This document shows positions 46,467 through 56,152 of a stretch of DNA of 64,000 bases, in pieces. The translations under genes and the position numbers were made by a program. How positions within the stretch are numbered: position 1 is the stretch's first letter; each line of letters begins with the position of its first letter. This DNA comes from Aureococcus anophagefferens (lineage: Eukaryota; Sar; Pelagophyceae; Pelagomonadales; Pelagomonadaceae), in the NCBI RefSeq assembly GCF_000186865.1, contig NW_008705573.1, positions 392,685-456,684 on the forward strand, written 5' to 3'. The notes under the pieces are model-generated. The model was not told the DNA's origin and did no database searches. It saw only the letters and a program-made list of their open reading frames with translations.

Positions 46467-47168
46467 CTATCGCATTAGGAGGAGCGCGTAGGCGAAGCCG
46501 AAGCAGCGCGCCGCCCACGGGCCGTGCCCCCCCGCGAGGCCGACGGCGTAGTCCGCCGCGGCGACGCACGCGAGCAACGCGAGCCGGTCCGTCGCGACGT
46601 CGTCCTTCCGGAGCAGCGGCGGCGGCGCGGGCGCCGACTCGTCCATGTCGGGCTTCGAAACGGGGAATGTCGCCTCCTCGGCGGCGTCGTCCTCCCAGGC
46701 GTCGTCCTCGACCGACCAGTTGCCGCGCAGCGACCGCTCGGAACGGATCTGCTCGTCGTCCTCGTTGTCGCGGAACTCGAAGATGCTCGAGCGCTTGAGG
46801 TCCACGACGGGCGTGCGCCGGCCCGGCGACGTCCACGCGTGGCCGCGCGGGGGCCCGGGGGACTTTTTGTCGGACCGCGGCGGCGTCAGCGGCGCCAGTT
46901 TGGGGATCGTCGGCGCGTCCGCCGCGGCCGCGCGCGGGAGCATCGACGGCGGGTTCGGCGGCGACAAAGGGAGGCCCACGTCGTCGTCGGCGTCGTCGTC
47001 GGGGTTCCAGTGAATGCGCCGGTCGGGGAAGGACTGGACCTCGTTCGGCGACGGGCTTTTGCGCGGCGATTGGATCTTCGAGACCGGGAGGAATTGGAGC
47101 GGCCTAATCTTTCGCGATGGCGACGAGCGCTTCTCAGAGGGCACGTGGGACGTTGCGACGGCCGTCAT
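46467..47168 (-). CDS. Protein of unknown function with C-terminal hydrophobic segment
   Basis: 233 residues. The first two thirds are disordered and rich in Ser/Pro/Asp. A hydrophobic stretch (LALLACVAAADYAVGLAGG and FGFAYALLLM) ends the protein, as in a tail-anchored protein. No family recognised. Convergent with the NEK gene, 51 bp apart. Confidence 0.65.
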   Translation of the reverse strand: MTAVATSHVPSEKRSSPSRKIRPLQFLPVSKIQSPRKSPSPNEVQSFPDRRIHWNPDDDADDDVGLPLSPPNPPSMLPRAAAADAPTIPKLAPLTPPRSDKKSPGPPRGHAWTSPGRRTPVVDLKRSSIFEFRDNEDDEQIRSERSLRGNWSVEDDAWEDDAAEEATFPVSKPDMDESAPAPPPLLRKDDVATDRLALLACVAAADYAVGLAGGHGPWAARCFGFAYALLLMR

Positions 47169-47331
47169 CGTGTCTTGTGGGGCGACGCGGCGAGCCTCAA
47201 ATCCTCAGAATACTCGAACGGTCAAAAGATCCGCGTCAAGCGAAGTGTGCTGCAACCCACCTGCAACAGCGCGATGAAATGCCGTGCGTGCGCGCACCAA
47301 CGTCTGTTAACTACTCCCCACACTAAGGGGC

Positions 47332-50151
47332 CTACCCATTAGCGTAGAGCCGCCGCCGCCGCTCGAGCGCCAGGTCCCCCTTCGCTCGCGACCGCAGCAT
47401 GTCGTCGAGGTGCCGCAGCATGGACTCGACGCGCTTCGCGACCTTGACGTGCGCGAGCGACACGAGGTTGTGGACGCCCCGGACGCGCTGCGCGACGTCG
47501 AAGAGGTGGCCGACGGACGAGATCTTGCGCTTCGCGAGCTCGGCGATGGCCGGCCGCGCGTCGGCGACGGCCGCGCGCCAGAGCTGCGCGAGCGAGATGC
47601 CCCGGCGGCGCCAGCCCAACCCCGGCGCCTCCGCCAACTCGAGGAGCATCGCGTGGACGACGAAGGTCGACGCCTTCTCGTTGCGCACGTGGGAGACGCG
47701 CGTCGGCTTCTCCAGGGGCACGCCGCAGGCCGTCGGCGGCGCCTTGCCCGGGGACCGGTCGATGGCCGGTAAAGCGCCTTCCAAACGCGCGGCGATCTTC
47801 GCTTTAAAGGTCTCGTTCGGCCGGTCCGCCTTGAGGTTCGTCAGGCTCTCGCACGTGCGGCAGGTCCGAGCGCGCGCCGCGTCCGGGATGATGGCGTGGC
47901 AGCGGCGGCAGATCTCGTCGTCCCAGACCCAGCGCATCTTGTAGCCGCGCTTCGCGTCGGACTCGGGGAGCACGGACGCGTCCTGGGCCACGCCGCTCTC
48001 GAAGAGGCCGCCCGCCGCCGCGACGACGGCCCCGACGGCGCGCCCCTCGCCCGACGACGCCATGAGCGCCCGCCGCCCGCGGCTCTTGCCCTTCTTGTTC
48101 TTGAAGCGGAGCGCGCCCTCGCGCAGCGCCAGCGTCAGCTTGATGTCCTTGACCTTGTTCAAGTCGCGGCGCGCCTCGGCCCGCTTGACGAGGCGGTCCG
48201 CGGACCCGTTGCTCACGTAGGGCGTCTCGTCGCGCTCGTGCTCGAGGCCGTGGGTCCGGTTGAAGTGCGTCCGCGCGTCGATGACGCTCGCCCGGCTCAT
48301 CTCCGGCGACCGCCAGAGCTCGTCGTCCACGGGCAGCCCGTCGACCACCGTGCCCTCGTCGACGAACGCGTCCCAGGGGTCGCGCAGCAGCCCCCGCGCG
48401 AAGCACTTGAGGAGCAGCGCCTGCTCCTCCGACGACTTCTCGGACCGCTCGACGCGGTCGCCCGCGTTGCACCGCTTCACCTCGTCGTCGACCTCCAATA
48501 AGAACGTCCAGAAGGCCACGGGCAGCAACCGCTCGTCGCCCCGCTTCAGCGAGATGTACTCCTCGAGCGAGGGGTCCGCGAGCTCGAGCCGCGTGCCGAC
48601 GACGCGCGACTTCAGAAACGGGCAGAACCCGGACGTGCCGTCGGGCACCGCGCCGGCCCGCCGCAGCACCTTGTCCAGCGATTCCACGAGGCGGCCCCAG
48701 TCGCCGTCCGCGAGGAAATACACCAGGGCCCCCTGCACCTCCGGCTCGCCCGCGGACCGCAGGTGCCGCGCGACGTCGTTCTTGTAGGTCCGCGCGACGT
48801 ACCAGCCCTTGAGCCCGTTCTTGATCACGAGGATCGCCATGCCCCGCTTCCACGTCTCCTTGGCCCGGGCGACGTCGAGCGCGCGCCGCCGCCACTCGCG
48901 GACGACCTCCGCGACGAACCGCGTGTTCTTCCGCTTGTAGAGCTCGTTCGCGGCCAAACGCGCCTTCCGCAGCGCCTCGAGGCGCTGGCGCCGCTTCTTG
49001 AGCTTGTACTTGGCGCGCCAGCGCGCCGCCAGCCGGAGGCAGATCCAGTTGACGCGGATGGCGTGCGCGCGGTAGTTCCGGTAGGCCTTTTGGATGCAGA
49101 AGGCGAGCGGGTCGTAGAGCTCGGGCTTGAAGTTGTAGGACGCGAGCGACTCCTCGTCGTCGGTCTTGTGGAAGCGGAAGAAGTCGACGATGAAGCGCCC
49201 CTTCAAACCCAGGTCGCCCTGCGACGACCGCACCGTCGCGCCCCGTAAAAAGCGCTGGATCTTCCACGCGGCCTTCGTCCGCCGTTGCAGATCCCGCGCC
49301 TGCGCCTCCTGGAGCGTCGCCTCCATCTTGCCGATGGCCGTGGAGATGCGCTCCGCGCGGTCCTCGAGGGCCATGAGGGGCCGCGGCGCCGAGGCGTCGC
49401 GCCCCTCCTTCTCCGCGAGCTCTTTGGCCTCGAGCGCTTGCGCGCGGACTTTCCGGAGCATCTTCTTGTGGACGACGATGGCGTTGCCGTTGAGCGTGCG
49501 CTTCTCGTCCTTGCGGCGGTTCGCGTGGAGGCGCTGGCGCTGCGTGACCGTGAGGTCGTTGCGCTTCATCATGAAGGACTCGTACGCGCTGAGGCCGAAC
49601 GCGGCAGAGTCCAAGGATCCCAAGGTCGCGTCGTCCTCGGCCCCGCGCTCGCTCGGCGGGTCCAGCGCCCGCAGCTGGCGCTTCGTCAGGGCGTGGTCCG
49701 TCGCCGTCAGGGGCCGCCGCACGCACGTCGACCCGTCGGGCCCGTAGAAGCGCTTCACGCGGTCCGTCCGCGCGCGAGAGGCGAAGTCCGCGGCGACGGG
49801 CGGCGCGAGCTTCTCGGCCAGCGGCACGGGGTCGGGCACGCGCTCCAGCAGGTAGCCCCGCAGCAGCCGCTCCGCCGCCGTCTTCGGCTTGCCCAGCTCC
49901 GCCATCTGCTGCGCCGTCGACGGCCGGCTCAGGTTGCTGTCCAGAGACCCGAAGCTGCCCCGGCTCATCGTCGGCCGCCGCCGCGGCGCGTCGATGCCCA
50001 GGGACCGCAGGTCCGCCGTCGACCGCAGGTCCGGCGTGCCCTTCGACACCTGCGACACATGCCGCAGCTGCTTGCGGCCGCCCGGAGGGCCATGGCGGCC
50101 CTCCATGGTGCCGCACTCAGCGCCCAGGCCCTGCAACGCCGGCCTGTTCAT
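47332..50151 (-). CDS. IQ-motif-rich protein of unknown function
   Basis: 939 residues, single exon, from the ATG at 50151 (MNRPALQGLGAE); an upstream frame exists but looks non-coding. The middle has IQ-like motifs (WKIQRFLRGATVR, FCIQKAYRNYRAH), which bind calmodulin, embedded in long basic helices. A four-Cys zinc-type site follows (CRRCHAIIPDAARARTCRTC). It may be a flagellar or cytoskeletal protein. Confidence 0.7.
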   Translation of the reverse strand: MNRPALQGLGAECGTMEGRHGPPGGRKQLRHVSQVSKGTPDLRSTADLRSLGIDAPRRRPTMSRGSFGSLDSNLSRPSTAQQMAELGKPKTAAERLLRGYLLERVPDPVPLAEKLAPPVAADFASRARTDRVKRFYGPDGSTCVRRPLTATDHALTKRQLRALDPPSERGAEDDATLGSLDSAAFGLSAYESFMMKRNDLTVTQRQRLHANRRKDEKRTLNGNAIVVHKKMLRKVRAQALEAKELAEKEGRDASAPRPLMALEDRAERISTAIGKMEATLQEAQARDLQRRTKAAWKIQRFLRGATVRSSQGDLGLKGRFIVDFFRFHKTDDEESLASYNFKPELYDPLAFCIQKAYRNYRAHAIRVNWICLRLAARWRAKYKLKKRRQRLEALRKARLAANELYKRKNTRFVAEVVREWRRRALDVARAKETWKRGMAILVIKNGLKGWYVARTYKNDVARHLRSAGEPEVQGALVYFLADGDWGRLVESLDKVLRRAGAVPDGTSGFCPFLKSRVVGTRLELADPSLEEYISLKRGDERLLPVAFWTFLLEVDDEVKRCNAGDRVERSEKSSEEQALLLKCFARGLLRDPWDAFVDEGTVVDGLPVDDELWRSPEMSRASVIDARTHFNRTHGLEHERDETPYVSNGSADRLVKRAEARRDLNKVKDIKLTLALREGALRFKNKKGKSRGRRALMASSGEGRAVGAVVAAAGGLFESGVAQDASVLPESDAKRGYKMRWVWDDEICRRCHAIIPDAARARTCRTCESLTNLKADRPNETFKAKIAARLEGALPAIDRSPGKAPPTACGVPLEKPTRVSHVRNEKASTFVVHAMLLELAEAPGLGWRRRGISLAQLWRAAVADARPAIAELAKRKISSVGHLFDVAQRVRGVHNLVSLAHVKVAKRVESMLRHLDDMLRSRAKGDLALERRRRLYANG

Positions 50152-50291
50152 GGTGTGGTGCCGCGATGGTGCCGCCGCGGATGGGCTCTGGCTACTCTCG
50201 GGTGCTGTCTCACGAGCTGCTGCATAGCCTACGATGATGCGATAGAGCTGCACAGCCTACGATGAGGCGATAGCGCTGCGGAGCCGCACGG

Positions 50292-51538
50292 ATGGCGTCG
50301 CAGCAAGAAACGGCTGCAAACGCCGCGCCGCAGCACGCGAAACGCTGGCGCATCGTCGCCGCCGCCTTCGTGACCATGGCCCACGCGCCGGGCCTCCACT
50401 ACGCCTACGGCACGCTCATGGTGGCGCTGATGGAGGCCAACATCTCGACGAGCCGCGCTTTACTCGGCGGCGTCGGATCGCTGTCGACGGGCGCGATGCT
50501 CAGCGGCGCCTACGTCTCCGGGCGCCTGCAGTCGCGCTTCGGCGCGGCTCGAGTGGTGGCCGCCGGCGGCGCCGTCGCCGCCGCGGGGCTCGCGCTGTCC
50601 GCCGCGGCGACGGAGCTCTGGCAGCTCTACTCGCCTTCGGCCTCGTCGTTGGCCTCGGCCACTCGCTCGCGTTCCCGCCGTGCCCGGTAGCGGTCGCCGT
50701 CGCCTTCGCGGGCCGCGACGACGCGGCGCTCGCGTCGGGCGTCGCGACGGCGGGCTCCGGCGCGGGCACGGTCGTCCTCGGCGTCGCCGCACGCCTGCTC
50801 ATCGTCGCCGCGGGCTGGCGCGCGACGTTCGGAGCCCTCGCGCTGTCGACCTCGATCTTCGTCGTGGGCCTCGCGGCGCCGACGCTGCGGAGGCCGCAGA
50901 ATCGAAAGCCGGCGGCGCCGGTCCGGGAGACGAGGCCGCCGCAAACGCCGCCCCTGCTGACGCCGCGCCTGCGATTACTCTGCGGCATCGTTTTCACGTA
51001 CGCGTTCGCCTGGGAGGTGCCGTTCGTGCACTTGGTCGCCTACGCCGGCGACGCGGGCCACGCCGCGGCGGCGGCGTCGTTGGTTGTGGTTTTCGTCGGC
51101 GCGGGCGGGTCCCTCGGCCGCGTCGCGGTCGCGCGCGCCGCCGACGCGAAAGGGGTTCAACCGACCTTTCGCGCGATGCTGCTCGCGACGGCCCTGGCGG
51201 ACGCGGCGCTTCCCTTCGTCGTCGACTCCATCGCCGCGTGCTACGCTTACGCTTTGATCGTCGGCACCGCGGCCGGCGGCTGCATAGCGCTCACCACGCC
51301 CATGGCGCGGTCCTGCGTCGCCGCCGAGAGGCTCGCCGAGGCGTCCGGCGCGGTCTTCTCGTCCATGGCCTGCGGCCTCGTCGCCGGCCCGTTCCTCGCG
51401 GGCGTCGTCTACGACGTCGCGGGGTCCTACGACGCCGCGTTCTACGGCGCCGCGGCGCTGTGGCTCGCGGCCTTTGGGCTCTGCCGCGGCCTGGGACGAG
51501 GCGTCGCGCGACACCCCGTCGAAGCCCCCGGACGATAA
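50292..51538 (+). pseudogene. MFS-type transporter with a one-base frameshift
   Basis: The frame from MASQQETAANAAP reads the first helices, then the homologous sequence shifts by one base at about 50627-50631 (ELWQLY then LAFGLVVGLGHS). It then continues without a stop to the end (51538), about 415 residues in all. Helical content and Gly-rich motifs match a major facilitator of the monocarboxylate type. A single missing C in the assembly would explain it as well as a true mutation, because the rest is intact. Confidence 0.7.
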
Positions 51539-51548
51539 GCTGTAGTTT

Positions 51549-52920
51549 TTACCGGCAGATGCAGGAGCGGACGCGGCCGCGCTGGTTCCTCCCGCCGCCC
51601 TCCGTGGCCGGCCGCCGCTTGTCGTCCGCGGTCACGACGGTGCCCGCGGACGCGAGGGACTGGAGCGACGCCTCGTGGGACAGCTTCTTCCGCGGCGACT
51701 GCTTGCCCCCGTTCTTGAGGGCGTCGAGCGCCTCGAGGCCCTCGAGGAACTCCTGCGCGGTGAGGTCGCCGTTGCCGTCGTCGTCGATCTCGTCGAAGAG
51801 CGTCGAGAGCTCGAGGAGCGAGTGCTGCGAGAGGAACTTGCCGCGCGCGACGACGCGCCCGAAGGCGCCGATCTTGCCCGCCTCGCGCACCTTCTCGAAG
51901 AAGCGCTCCTTCTTGATGCCCCCGCGCCAGCAGACGGACTCGCGGAGCCGCCTCTCGCGGTCGCGCGCCGCGCGCCGCTCGTCCTCCCAGCTCTCCAGCG
52001 CCGTGTAGAACTCGTCGAAGCTCAGCGAGTTGGACCGGTCCTCGTCGATCATGTAGAAGATCTTCGTGAGCGCCGCGTCGGACAGGTTCGCGAGCTTCGA
52101 CCTGTGTGGAAATCAACCGCTGGTGTGGGACGTCCCGACCAAACTCGAGAACTCTCTATCTCGATCAAATCGATGTCGATTCGGCTAATTTTTGGACGGA
52201 TCGATTGCTCTCGTCGAGTTCTCGAAGCACAGCCGAAGAGTCCGGCACAATCCGTTCAATTACGCGCACATTGAAGTCGGGTTGAAGATTTGATTCCTGC
52301 CCGGGCTTCGACGCGTTCGGGAGCGCGGGCTCGAGCATGCCCAGGCCGCCCTTGCCCGTGCGCACGCAGTTCAGGAACTCCTGCAGGGAGAAGTCGAAGC
52401 CCCCGGCGACCTTGGCGCCGGGCGCCGTCTTGTGCTCCGCCGCCGCGGGCGTGCCGATGAGGCCGGGGATGAGCTGCGGCGCGTTCTTGCGGACGACGCG
52501 GTTCGTCGCCGTCGAGTAGGTGAGCTGGCGCGGCGCCGTGCAGGACGGCGACCCGCGCCAGCCCCGCTCGAGGCGGCGCACGTTCCAGCGGAACGACGCG
52601 CCCGAGTCCGCGACGACGCCCGGGATCCGCGCCGCGCTCGCGTCGTGCGACGGCACGACGGTCATCGACGAGTCAAAGGCCTCGAGGTAGGGGTCCACGG
52701 GGTCCAGCAGGGACGCGTCGTCGAGCGTCTTCCCCTCGTCCTGGAGCAGCATCTTCTTCCGCGCCCGGGCGACCATGCGCTCGCCCAGGCGGTCGCCGCA
52801 CTGGAGCACCTGGTACTGCAGCGCGAGGTCCGACTCGACGCAGCGCGTCAGCCGCTGCTGCCGCGCGCGCACGAAGACCTCCAGCGCATCGAGCTCCGCC
52901 CGGTTCACGTCCTTGACCAT
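51549..52920 (-). CDS. EF-hand calcium-binding protein
   Basis: Exons 52920-52313 and 52101-51549 (minus) encode 386 residues. Two EF-hand loops are visible: DEDRSNSLSFDEF and DEIDDDGNGDLTAQEF, the second near canonical. The N-terminal half is helical (MVKDVNRAELDALEVFVRAR) and links to a conserved-looking middle with Pro and Thr. The intron is an introner whose removal brings the first EF hand into frame. It may act as a calcium sensor. Confidence 0.8.
52102..52312 (+). mobile_element. Introner F1 copy 7 with mixed ends (intron of EF-hand gene, GT-AG)
   Basis: The element is 52102-52304 (203 bp). One end is the F1 end CTGTGTGGAAATCAA. The other is TTGATTCCTGCCCGG, which is F1 inside but F2-like at the tip. 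The target GCTTCGAC is duplicated exactly (52094-52101, 52305-52312). In the minus-strand gene it splices AAC-GC|G-TCG-AAG. Confidence 0.92.
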
Positions 52921-53074
52921 GCGGCCGCGCACGACGCGCCGATCACACCGTCGTGCTCTCCATGATCGTTGTGTAAAGTTGTTATTCTTCACCACCAACT
53001 CTTCACCATCGCCCTGGTGCTTCCCATCTCGGGGCAGCGCTGGTGCGCTCTTAAGCCGCTCCGTCCGCGCCGCC

Positions 53075-56000
53075 ATGGGCGACGCCGCGCCGGCGAAGGA
53101 GGCCGACGACGCGGCGACGGGCGCGGACGACGCGAAGCAGGAGGACGACCACCGGCGCGACAGCCAGCAGCGCGTGCTGGCGGCGATGCAGCCGCGGCCG
53201 TCGCAGCCCATGGACACGGCGGCGAAGGAGGCGGCCATCTTCAAGGCCATGCACGGATCCCACGAGGACGTCGACGACCACGACATGGACATCCCCGCGA
53301 TCCGCCTCGACCACAAGTCGACCATCGGCGCCATGCGCTGGGCCAAGCTCCAGGCGCAGGTCGGCGACTCGTCGAAGGACTTCCAGCTCCTCGCCGCCGG
53401 CAAGGAGAACGACGAGGAGACGATCACGAGCTCCGTCAAGTCGCGGAGCCGGCTGCGCTACGGCGCGCCGAACTTCATCTGGGCCGCGGGCAAGGTGGGG
53501 CCTGACGGCCGCCGCGCCGCGGACCCGAACCAGGCTGCGCGCGAGGCCATGCACCGCGAGGGCACGATCCGCGCGACCATGTACCGCGCCCCGACGGGCG
53601 ACGCGTCGAGCACGGGCGAGCTCAACCGCGAGGGCACGGTGCGGCTCCAGCCCGCGGACGGCGCGCGGCGGAGCGGCTGCGACGCGATCCCTGTGCTCTA
53701 CCCCGACGGCCCGCTGCGGCTCCGGTGGGACGTCTGCCAGGTCTTCGCGCGCGCCGCGGCGTCCCGCATCCGCGACGATTTGCGAGAGACTCGGACCGCA
53801 GAAACGATGAACAATCGTCACCGACGCGCGTCGTAGGCTCGCCTACGTTTCGGTGATGGTGCCCGTGCGCATCGGCCTCGACTACCCGGCCATCGGCGTC
53901 TGGTTCATGGTCGAGACGGCCATCGACGTCTACTTCATCCTCGACATCCTGGTGAACTTCTTCACGGCGCTCTACGCGACGGAGATGGGCGAGAACGCGG
54001 CCGTCGTGGACCAGATGGCCGCCGTGGCCCACGGCGGCGCCAAGGTCACGGCGAACAAGCGGCGCATCGCGGCGGTCTACCTCCGGGGCTGGTTCATCAT
54101 CGATTTGTTGGCGTGCGCGCCCGTCGACTACCTCCAGCGGGGCTCCGCGGACGCCATCGGCTGCTCCTACCACCCCGTGCGCCCCTGCACGTCGCGGGCG
54201 AACGCGGCGCCCCAGGGCCAGGCCTTCAAGCTCTTCAAGTTGTTGCGGACGTTCCGCGTGCTCAAGCTCTTCCGCTTGTTTCGGCTCAAGCGGCTCATGA
54301 AGAAGTACCAGGACGAGCTGCTCTACTGGCTGCCGCTCATCCAGGCGGGGAAGCTGCTCGTGATGCTCGTCTTCGCGAGCCACTGGATGGGCTGCGCCTA
54401 CGCGTCCGTGTTCCCCTTCGGCGACGACGTCACGCGGTCCGAGCGCTACGTCGCGTGCGTCTACTGGGCCATGCAGACCATCACGACCGTGGGCTACGGG
54501 GACATGGGGTCGCCGTTGCTGCGGTGCCGCCTCGTGGCCATCGTGTCCATGGCCGTGGGCGCGCTCCTCTTCGGCTGGCTCATCCAGTACGTGCTCACGG
54601 TGCTCGACCCGGACACGTTCGAGCGGAAGCAGCAGGCGAAGATCGAGCGCATCATGGCCTACCTGCGCGCGAACTCGCTGCCCATGGACCTCGCGCAGCG
54701 CGTCATCCGCCACGTGCGCCAGCAGAACTCGCGCCAGTCCGAGGCAGGGCAGCAAAAGAGAGCAAAATTCCCAACCTCAAAGCCTCCTATCTCGGCCGTT
54801 TCCCACTCGTTTTGGCTGATTTTTGTACGAGCGATCATCCCTCGGAGCGGTCTCGAAGCATGGATGCTTTCTCCGGAACGCGCGCGCGCGGAACACTCAC
54901 GTTGAAGCGACGTTGAATCTCTCTTTTGCTGCCCAGGTCCGAGGACCGCGCGGTCCTCGAGGCGCTGCCGCGGCAGCTCCGGGGCGAGATCTTCCTCAAT
55001 TTGTACGAGGAGCACGTCCGCACGGTGCCGCTCTTCAACGGCGTCGGGCCCGCCTTCGTCGCCGACATCTGCGCGAAGCTGAGCCCGCTGACCATCCCCG
55101 CGGGCGAGGTCGTCTACGGCGTCGGCGACCTCGCGGACGAGGGCACGTACATCGTCGCGGCCGGCGTGGAACTCAAATCTTCAACCGGACTTCAATTTGA
55201 GCGTATGCGACGGTTTTGACGCAAGCGCTTCCATCGTGCTTCGAGAACTCGACGAGAGCACTCGAGTCGTCCAAACATGAGCCGAATCGATGTGACCGAG
55301 CTCGAGAGTTCCAAAGTTTGGCCCCGACGTCCCAGCCCACCGGTTGATTCCCACGCAGGTCGCGTCGGGCGAGGTGACCATGGCCGCGCGGCGGGTCAAG
55401 CCCCCGGGCAAGCGGGCCATGCAGCACATGAAGGCCCTGGGGCTCGTGGCCCAGCCGACGTCCGTCGCGCTCATCATCGAGCACGTCGGGCCCGGGTCCG
55501 TCTTCGGCGAGGGGTCGACGCTCGGCTGCTCGCGGCGCATCGACGAGGCCATCTCGCGGGGCCAGACGGAATTATTGACCATCCCCGGCGACGACTTCCG
55601 CCAGACGCTGAACCTCGTGCCGAAGCTGCGGTGGCGCGTGCTCAAGCGCTACGTCGAGTACCTCATCAAGTCCGTGTCCCAGGACAAGGTCAAGCTCTGC
55701 CACGCGCTCCTCGAGATGCAGCTCCCGGAGCTCGTCGAGGGGCGGACCTACGACGCGCCGGCGGGCGCCGGCGAGCTCGTGGGCCGCGCGCGCGGGCTCG
55801 CCATCGACGCCGAGTGGCGCGAGATTTTGGTGGACCTGCGGGAGACGTGGGAGGCGCGCTTCACGAACCTCGAGCCCCTCATCACGTCGGCACCGTCGTC
55901 GCACGCCGCAGCGCCCGCGCCGGAGAAGCAGCCCCTGCCCCGGGAGACGCTGCGGGCCCAGGCCGCGCACGCGCGCGAGGCGCGGGGCAAGGCCGACGAC

Positions 56001-56111
56001 GTCCACCGGCGCATCGACGGCCTCGAGGCCGAGGTCGCGAAGCTCCGGGACGACCTCGGCGCGAAGCTCGACCTGCTCCTGCGGAAGCCCGGGGCGCTCG
56101 AGCCCCTCTAA
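53075..56111 (+). CDS. Cyclic-nucleotide-binding K+ channel
   Basis: Four exons (53075-53748, 53837-54736, 54937-55153, 55359-56111) encode 847 residues. S1 starts at about 225 (LAYVSVMVPVRIGLDY). S4 is Arg/Lys-rich (LLRTFRVLKLFRLFRLKRLM). The pore has the K+ filter TTVGYGDM (about 440). A C-linker and cyclic-nucleotide-binding fold follow (about 575-720; PAGEVVYGVGD, SVFGEGSTLG) and the protein ends in a coiled coil. It is likely a voltage- and nucleotide-regulated potassium channel of the plasma membrane. It carries one introner from each of the three families. Confidence 0.9.
53749..53836 (+). mobile_element. Introner F3 copy d (intron 1 of K+ channel, GC-AG)
   Basis: The element is 53757-53836 (80 bp). 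It starts CGGCGTCCCGCATCCGCGAC, has the core GACGATTTGCGAGAGA and CGTCACCGACGCGC, and ends GTCGTAG. The flanking 8-mers are GCGCGCCG (53749-53756) and GCTCGCCT (53837-53844), 6 of 8. The GT at 53761 would also keep the frame and add four residues, so the 5' site is not fully settled. Confidence 0.85.
54737..54936 (+). mobile_element. Introner F2 copy 3 (intron 2 of K+ channel, GT-AG)
   Basis: The element is 54745-54936 (192 bp), CAGGGCAGCAAAAGAG to CTCTTTTGCTGCCCAG. The target GTCCGAGG is duplicated exactly (54737-54744, 54937-54944). It splices CGC-CA|G-TCC-GAG. Confidence 0.95.
55154..55358 (-). mobile_element. Introner F1 copy 8 (intron 3 of K+ channel, GT-AG, diverged)
   Basis: The element is 55162-55358 (197 bp), reversed. 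It starts CGGCGTGGAACTCAAATC and ends TTGATTCCCACGCAG. The target copies are GTCGCGGC and GTCGCGTC (55154-55161, 55359-55366), 7 of 8. It joins TAC-ATC to GTC-GCG-TCG within the nucleotide-binding fold. Confidence 0.92.
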
Positions 56112-56152
56112 CGTCCATGGTCCGAGAGAGTCTAAAGCGCGCAACGAGCGCG

